The notes under the pieces are model-generated. The model was not told where the DNA came from. It did not search any database and was given only the letters and a program-made list of their open reading frames with translations. A program made the position numbers and the translations under genes. Below, one piece after another: positions 6,028 through 9,695 of a stretch of 9,695 nucleotides of DNA. The stretch's first letter is position 1; the number at the start of each line of letters is the position of its first letter. The stretch is from JAFDWI01 sp964449375 (lineage in GTDB: Bacteria; Actinomycetota; Acidimicrobiia; Acidimicrobiales; Iamiaceae). Location of the stretch: positions 1-9,695 of the forward strand of contig CAYVAS010000085.1 in NCBI GenBank assembly GCA_964449375.1, in the 5' to 3' direction.

Positions 6028-6042
6028 GTGACGGATGTTACC
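6027..6042 (-). promoter_or_regulatory. Candidate Crp/GlxR operator over the start of the Crp-family gene
   Basis: Read on the + strand this is TGTGACGGATGTTACC, a perfect TGTGA half-site and a TTACC half-site separated by 6 nt, matching TGTGA-N6-TCACA at 8 of 10 positions. It overlaps the -10 box, the expected start point and the first base of the ATG of the minus-strand regulator gene, where binding would block transcription. Confidence 0.4.
6035..6040 (-). promoter_or_regulatory. -10 element placing the Crp-family gene as a leaderless mRNA
   Basis: On the minus strand the sequence reads GGTAACAT followed by 7 nt and then ATG (6027). TAACAT fits TANNNT, and the spacing puts the RNA start at the start codon. 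No Shine-Dalgarno precedes the ATG. No good -35 is seen. Confidence 0.5.
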
Positions 6043-6121
6043 GGGCCGGACCGGTGCTTCCGTTTTCGCGCACCGGACCGGCGGTCGCCGGGCGGGCGGG
6101 GTGGTCGGGCCGATCAACCGG

Positions 6122-6127
6122 TAGCCT
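6122..6127 (+). promoter_or_regulatory. Possible -10 element for the ispD-ispF-rlmB operon
   Basis: TAGCCT is preceded by CCGG, like the GGTANNNT boxes of disA and the Crp-family gene. It lies 65 nt before ATG 6193, which would give a leader of about 58 nt. The rest of the 165-nt divergent gap (6028-6192) holds only the promoter and operator of the minus-strand gene and GC-rich sequence with no other recognised element. Confidence 0.3.
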
Positions 6128-6192
6128 CGTGGCCCTCCCCGGCGGCGACCCGCCGCGCTGCGGAGTCCCGCCGACGAGGCGAGTCATCGACG

Positions 6193-6930
6193 ATGTCCCA
6201 ATCCATGCCGACAACCCAGCAACCCGACCGGCGTGGCCGCTGCGCGACGATCATCGTCGCCGGCGGCGAAGGCCGCCGCTACGGCGGGCTCAAGCAGTAC
6301 GCGGACCTGGCCGGACGGCGGGTCCTGGACCATTCGATCGCCGCCGCCCGCGCCGCGACCGACCTGGTGGTCCTGGTCGTGCCGCCCCAGCTCGCGGACC
6401 GGGCCGAACCGGGCGTCGATGCGCTCGTCGCCGGGGGCACCACCCGTTCGGAGTCGGTGCGCGCCGGGCTGGCCGCGGTGCCCGACGACGTCGCGGTCAT
6501 CGCCGTGCACGACGCGGTCCGACCGCTGGCCTCCATCGACCTGTTCACCCGGGTGATCGCCGCGGTGCGCGACGGTGCGGACGGGGCGGTGCCGGGCATC
6601 GACGTGGTCGACACCCTGCGCCGCCGCGTCGGCCCGCCCGGGCCGGTCGCCCGGGACGAGCTCGTCGCCGTCCAGACTCCCCAGGCGTTCGCGGCCTCGG
6701 TGTTGCGGAGCGCCCATGCCGATGTGGATGCCCAGGCGACCGACGACGCGTCGCTGGTCGACGCGCTGGGCGGCACCGTGGTGGTGGTCCCGGGAGAACG
6801 GTCGAATCTGAAGATCACCGAGGCCGTCGACCTGGCCATCGCCGAGGTGCTCGTCCCCGCCGCCGACGAGCCCGCCCCGACTGCATCGGAGCCCCAGGCG
6901 GCCGGCAATCTCCGGGTGGTGGAGCCGTGA
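6193..6930 (+). CDS. ispD: 2-C-methyl-D-erythritol 4-phosphate cytidylyltransferase IspD
   Basis: The 245-residue enzyme transfers CMP from CTP to MEP, giving CDP-ME, the third step of the MEP isoprenoid pathway in the cytoplasm. The CTP-binding loop is AGGEGRRYGGLKQ (23-35), with Arg28/Arg29 and Lys34 for the E. coli catalytic pair Arg20 and Lys27; the loop is two residues shorter than in E. coli. Downstream come VHDAVRP, ARDELVAVQTPQAF with the substrate-binding Arg, and SNLKIT with the Lys equivalent to E. coli Lys213. The last 25 or so residues are a Pro/Ala-rich tail. ATG 6193 is chosen because it leaves a short leader before the first beta strand; a weak GAGGCGAG lies upstream, and ATG 6205 is possible. 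The frame is open much further upstream, but that stretch is antisense to the regulator gene. The stop overlaps the ispF start by 4 nt (GTGA). Confidence 0.93.
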   Translation: MSQSMPTTQQPDRRGRCATIIVAGGEGRRYGGLKQYADLAGRRVLDHSIAAARAATDLVVLVVPPQLADRAEPGVDALVAGGTTRSESVRAGLAAVPDDVAVIAVHDAVRPLASIDLFTRVIAAVRDGADGAVPGIDVVDTLRRRVGPPGPVARDELVAVQTPQAFAASVLRSAHADVDAQATDDASLVDALGGTVVVVPGERSNLKITEAVDLAIAEVLVPAADEPAPTASEPQAAGNLRVVEP

Positions 6931-7400
6931 ACGAGGTCCGGGTCGGTTCTGGTTTCGACGTGCACCGGTTCGCCGACGACCCGGCGCGGCCCCTCGTGCT
7001 CGGCGGCCAGCGTTTCGAGGGCGTCGGGCTCGAGGCGGTCAGTGACGGGGACGTGATCGCTCACGCCTGCGCCGAGGCGCTGCTGGGCGCCGCCGGCCTC
7101 GGGGATCTCGGCATGCACTTTCCCGAGACCGACGAGGCCAGCGCGGGGGCCGACAGCATCGAGATCCTCGCCGCGGTCGCCGCGCTGGTGCGCGGGGACC
7201 GCTGGCGGATCGGCAACGTGGACTGTTCGGTGGTGACCGAAGCGCCGCGGTTGGCCCCCCGGCGCGAGGCCATGCAGGAGGCGCTCACCGCGGCGGTGGG
7301 CGCCCCGGTGAGCGTGAAGGGACGACGGGCCGAAGGCCTGGGCGCCATCGGCCGGGGCGAAGGCATCGCCTGTTTCGCGTCCGCGGTGGTGACCCGGTGA
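6927..7400 (+). CDS. ispF: 2-C-methyl-D-erythritol 2,4-cyclodiphosphate synthase IspF
   Basis: The 157-residue enzyme cyclises CDP-ME 2-phosphate to MEcPP with loss of CMP, the fifth MEP-pathway step. Its metal ligands are present: Asp11 and His13 in GSGFDVH and His46 in SDGDVIAH. Asp60 of GDLGMHFPETD and the C-terminal GLGAIGRGEGIA are also canonical. Three normally fixed places differ: the His of HSDGD is Val38, the Asp four residues after the ligand His is Glu50, and the TTTE loop reads RRAE (133-136). The length is normal and the frame intact, so this looks like a diverged but working enzyme, not a decayed one. The GTG start overlaps the ispD stop and the stop overlaps the rlmB start, both as GTGA, so translational coupling in one operon is likely. 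The homotrimeric fold is known for the family. Confidence 0.93.
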   Translation: MNEVRVGSGFDVHRFADDPARPLVLGGQRFEGVGLEAVSDGDVIAHACAEALLGAAGLGDLGMHFPETDEASAGADSIEILAAVAALVRGDRWRIGNVDCSVVTEAPRLAPRREAMQEALTAAVGAPVSVKGRRAEGLGAIGRGEGIACFASAVVTR

Positions 7401-8209
7401 GCCCGCCCAAGCCGAAGAAGGGNNNNNNNNNNNNNNNNNNNNNNNNNNNNNNNNNNNNNNNNNNNNNNNNNNNNNNNNNNNNNNNNNNNNNNNNNNNNNN
7501 NNNNNNNNNNNNNNNNNNNNNNCACCGGCGTGGGGTGCGCGAGATCCTGGTGTCGGCCGACGTCGACGCCGCCGACATCCTCGACGAGATCATCGAGCTG
7601 GCCGACGACGCGCACGTCCCGATCCGTCAGATCGGCCGGGGCAGTCTGGAGGCCAAGGCCCGCACCGACGCACCCCAGGGGATCATCGCCCGGGCCGAAC
7701 CGATCCGGCCCGTCGACCTGGACGATCTGGTGGCCCCGGCTGACGGGCGCGTGCCGTTTCTGCTGGCGGTCGACGGGGTCACCGACCCCCAGAACCTGGG
7801 CGCCCTGCTGCGCTCGGCGGAGTGTGCCGGGGTCACCGGGGTGGTGCTTCCCCGGCACCGTGCGGTGCATGTGACCCCGACGGTGACCAAGGCCGCCGCC
7901 GGCGCGGTCGAACATCTGGCCTTCGCGCTCGTCGGCGGGATGCCCAGCACGATCGGGTCGCTGGACGACCGGGGTGTGCACACCGTGGGCCTGGACATGA
8001 CCGGGCCGCGCACGCTCTGGGAACTCGAGGGCCTCGACGCGCCCGTGGCGATCGTGGTCGGCGCAGAGGGCAAGGGCCTGTCACGGCTGACCCGCAAGCG
8101 CTGTGCCGAGGTGGCGCGCATCCCCCTGGAGGGCCGGATCGAATCGCTCAACGCCTCGGTGGCGGGGGCGCTGGCCTGTTACGAGGTGGCCCGGGCCCGC
8201 CGCGGCTGA
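7397..8209 (+). CDS. rlmB: 23S rRNA (guanosine-2'-O-)-methyltransferase RlmB, interrupted by a sequence gap
   Basis: This SPOUT-fold (TrmH/SpoU) methyltransferase uses S-adenosylmethionine; E. coli RlmB methylates G2251 of 23S rRNA. The nine visible N-terminal codons are Lys/Pro-rich (MSPPKPKKG); then 100 unknown bases (7423-7522) hide the start of the L30e-like substrate-binding domain. The rest is intact: EARTDAPQGIIARAEP at the domain junction, motif 1 DGVTDPQNLGALLRS (7772-7816), motif 2 GAEGKGLSRLTR (from 8060) and motif 3 IPLEGRIESLNASVAG (from 8120). These motifs build the knotted cofactor site. If the gap were truly 100 nt the product would be 270 residues, close to family size, but 100 N is a common placeholder for unknown length. 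The start GTG 7397 overlaps the ispF stop by 4 nt. Plain TrmH tRNA methyltransferase is less likely because of the N-terminal domain and the NASVA motif. Confidence 0.9.
   Translation: MSPPKPKKXXXXXXXXXXXXXXXXXXXXXXXXXXXXXXXXXXHRRGVREILVSADVDAADILDEIIELADDAHVPIRQIGRGSLEAKARTDAPQGIIARAEPIRPVDLDDLVAPADGRVPFLLAVDGVTDPQNLGALLRSAECAGVTGVVLPRHRAVHVTPTVTKAAAGAVEHLAFALVGGMPSTIGSLDDRGVHTVGLDMTGPRTLWELEGLDAPVAIVVGAEGKGLSRLTRKRCAEVARIPLEGRIESLNASVAGALACYEVARARRG
7423..7522. other. Assembly gap of 100 N
   Basis: One hundred unknown bases interrupt rlmB after its ninth codon. The reading frame on both sides happens to agree with a length divisible by three plus one, so the product still reads through in silico, but the true gap length is unknown. 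Confidence 0.99.
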
Positions 8210-8277
8210 ACCCGCCGCAGGGCGCAGCGGTGCCCGGGTGGGGACGCGCGCCGTGACCGGCCACCAGGGTGGAAGGG

Positions 8278-9690
8278 TCAGCCGGTGTAGGTCGGATGGG
8301 CGACCACCGGAGCTGCCGGTGGCGCCGTGCCCGTCGGGGTCGGCCTCAGGGGTGGATCGTCGGGGTCGACGGCGACCGTGGTGGTCGTGGTGGAGCCGTG
8401 GTCGTCGCAGGGCGCGGTGGCCTGTCCGTCGGGAAAGCGCTCACCCGGGTCCGGTTCGGGGTCGGGAAAGGCCATGGTGCCGGGGGCGTCTCCGGTCACC
8501 GCGTCCACGATCCGGGTGAGGAACTCGGTCTGGCTCCAGGACTCGGGCGGACGGGTCCCCTGGCCGGGAATGAGATTGCTCGGCGGGTAGCGGGTGAACA
8601 GGTTGGGGTCGCCGACCGCGGGACACGCGCTCTTGACGTAGTCGCCGTTGCGGGCGATGACCAGGTCGAGGCTGGGGATGACGAAGACGAACTGACCGTC
8701 GAACCCGCGGGCGGTCGGGATGGGTTCGTCGAGGCCGGGCAGGTGGGAGAACCACCACATGTAGCCGTACGCCCCGTCCGAGGCGGGAACCGTGGACCAG
8801 GCCTGGGCGACCCACGACGCCGACACGATCTGGTTGCCGTTCCAGTTGCCGTCGTTCAGGAACAGGTGGCCGAGCCGGGCGAAGTCGCGGGTCGTCGTGT
8901 CCACACAGCAGTAGGTCAGGGTGTGACCCACCGCGTCGGTCCACCACTCGACCTGTTTCATGCCGAGAGGACCGAAGAGGACCTCCTGGGCGTAGTCGCC
9001 CGCGGACCGGCCCGTGGCCTCGGCGATCACCCCGGACAGCAGCATCGCGTCACCGCTGGAGTACTTCCACACCGTGCCCGGCGTGTTGACGAGGGGCCGA
9101 GACTTTGCGTAGGCGAGTTGGTCGGCCTCCAGTCCCATCTTGATCACGTCCGACTCCATGGCGTCGGTGGGGGTGTAGTTCTCGTTCCATTCCAACCCGG
9201 ACGACATCGTGACCACGTCCCGCAGGGTCATGGCGGCCTTGGGGGTGCCCACCCAGTCGTCGAAGTAGTCGGCCATCGACACGTCCAGGTGCGGGATCTC
9301 CCCGCGGTCGATGGCGATCCCGATCAGGGTGCTGGCGAAGCTCTTGCCCACCGACCAGCTCGCCGCCCACGACCGGGGTCCCTCCGCGGGCCCGTAGCAC
9401 TCCTCGACCAGGGTGCCTTCGCGGATCACGACCACTCCCTGGGTGTGTCGCTCGGGCTCCAGGGCCCACTCGCAGGCCTCGGCCAGCGCGGTGGCGTCCA
9501 TGCCCATCGACGCCGCCGGCGCGGTCTGCCAGCCGCCTGCGGTGGCGCGGGGCGCCGGAGGTGCCAGGGGCGTCGGGGGCGCGGCCGTTGCCGCGGACGC
9601 GCCCAGCAGCACCACCAACGCGGCGATGGCGAGAACCCGGCCGCTGGTGGGCGCGGCGACCGAATGGCGACGCGGACGAGAGACGTGCAC
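8278..9690 (-). CDS. Secreted serine hydrolase, class C beta-lactamase/NylB-like (COG1680-type)
   Basis: The 470-residue protein has an Arg-rich start, a hydrophobic segment (18-34) and an Ala-x-Ala site near 34-36, so it is probably exported by Sec. A Pro/Ala/Thr linker leads to a serine beta-lactamase-like domain (about 54-410). The nucleophile motif is S113-V-G-K116, the second motif is Y210-S-S, and the third region is GFDGQ (329-333) in place of KTG. Spacing matches 6-aminohexanoate-dimer hydrolase NylB (Ser112, Lys115, Tyr215), and Tyr172 may match its Tyr170. YCCVDTTTRDFARLG (260-274) is typical of this group. Substrate is unknown; esterase, amidase or peptidase are all possible and true beta-lactamase is unlikely. 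The C-terminal 45 or so residues are a Thr/Pro-rich tail with five consecutive Thr. The start is a GTG at the window edge, and the frame stays open beyond it, so the true start could lie outside. It converges on rlmB across 68 nt. Confidence 0.88.
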   Translation of the reverse strand: MHVSRPRRHSVAAPTSGRVLAIAALVVLLGASAATAAPPTPLAPPAPRATAGGWQTAPAASMGMDATALAEACEWALEPERHTQGVVVIREGTLVEECYGPAEGPRSWAASWSVGKSFASTLIGIAIDRGEIPHLDVSMADYFDDWVGTPKAAMTLRDVVTMSSGLEWNENYTPTDAMESDVIKMGLEADQLAYAKSRPLVNTPGTVWKYSSGDAMLLSGVIAEATGRSAGDYAQEVLFGPLGMKQVEWWTDAVGHTLTYCCVDTTTRDFARLGHLFLNDGNWNGNQIVSASWVAQAWSTVPASDGAYGYMWWFSHLPGLDEPIPTARGFDGQFVFVIPSLDLVIARNGDYVKSACPAVGDPNLFTRYPPSNLIPGQGTRPPESWSQTEFLTRIVDAVTGDAPGTMAFPDPEPDPGERFPDGQATAPCDDHGSTTTTTVAVDPDDPPLRPTPTGTAPPAAPVVAHPTYTG

Positions 9691-9695
9691 GAAAG

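Noticed and set aside
5248..6192. Long upstream extension of the ispD frame
   Set aside because: The extension runs antisense through the Crp-family gene and the end of disA; IspD homology begins only after ATG 6193.
6054..7400. Long + strand frame spanning ispD and joining ispF
   Set aside because: Before 6927 it is an Arg/Gly-rich shadow of ispD in another frame; only the ispF part from GTG 6927 is real.
8210..8277. Possible terminator between rlmB and the convergent hydrolase gene
   Set aside because: I see only short GC repeats (such as ACCGGC 8256-8261 with GCCGGT 8281-8286) that do not build a convincing hairpin.
1..9695. Mobile element, CRISPR, toxin-antitoxin, phage defence or biosynthetic cluster
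   Set aside because: All genes are recognisable core or common genes; no transposase, repeat array, tRNA or unusual composition boundary was found.

Overview
The window is a 9.7 kb piece of a high-GC, densely coding bacterial chromosome. Gene content and protein style point to Actinomycetota: a ClpC C-terminus, the radA-disA pair, an ispD-ispF-rlmB run, an Rv3676/GlxR-like Crp protein, an LppM-like lipoprotein and TANNNT promoters placed for leaderless mRNAs. The Thr/Pro-rich tail of the last protein and the E. coli-like, haem-ligand-bearing bacterioferritin fit class Acidimicrobiia better than Mycobacterium or Streptomyces. That class assignment is inference. A run of exactly 100 N inside rlmB indicates a scaffolded draft or metagenome assembly.

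Layout on the + strand: the ClpC ATPase end (3-506) with a strong hairpin after it; a lipoprotein with a C-terminal membrane anchor (642-1670); an iron module of a Bfd-type [2Fe-2S] ferredoxin (1791-2000) and bacterioferritin (2090-2560); radA (2676-4091); and disA (4245-5315). A Crp/Fnr regulator (5368-6027) lies on the - strand, tail to tail with disA across a symmetric hairpin and divergent from ispD (6193-6930), ispF (6927-7400) and rlmB (7397-8209). The last three overlap by 4 nt each and look like one translationally coupled operon. A secreted serine hydrolase (8278-9690) converges on rlmB from the - strand.

How the genes work together: Bfr stores iron and Bfd reduces it for release. 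A DtxR/IdeR-like operator upstream of bfd suggests iron control. RadA acts in recombination repair and, in Bacillus and mycobacteria, restrains DisA, which makes c-di-AMP. IspD and IspF are consecutive classes of enzyme in the MEP isoprenoid pathway, and RlmB methylates 23S rRNA. In M. tuberculosis radA-disA also sit near carD-ispD-ispF-cysS-rlmB; here carD and cysS are absent from the block and a crp-like gene sits next to ispD.

Most of the region is ordinary core genome, and I see no mobile element, CRISPR array, tRNA or rRNA. The points worth a second look are the leader of bfd (iron box, 25-codon ORF, hairpin holding the Shine-Dalgarno sequence), active-site substitutions in Bfr and IspF, and a recurrent GGTANNNT promoter motif that implies leaderless disA and crp mRNAs, the latter with an overlapping Crp-type site.
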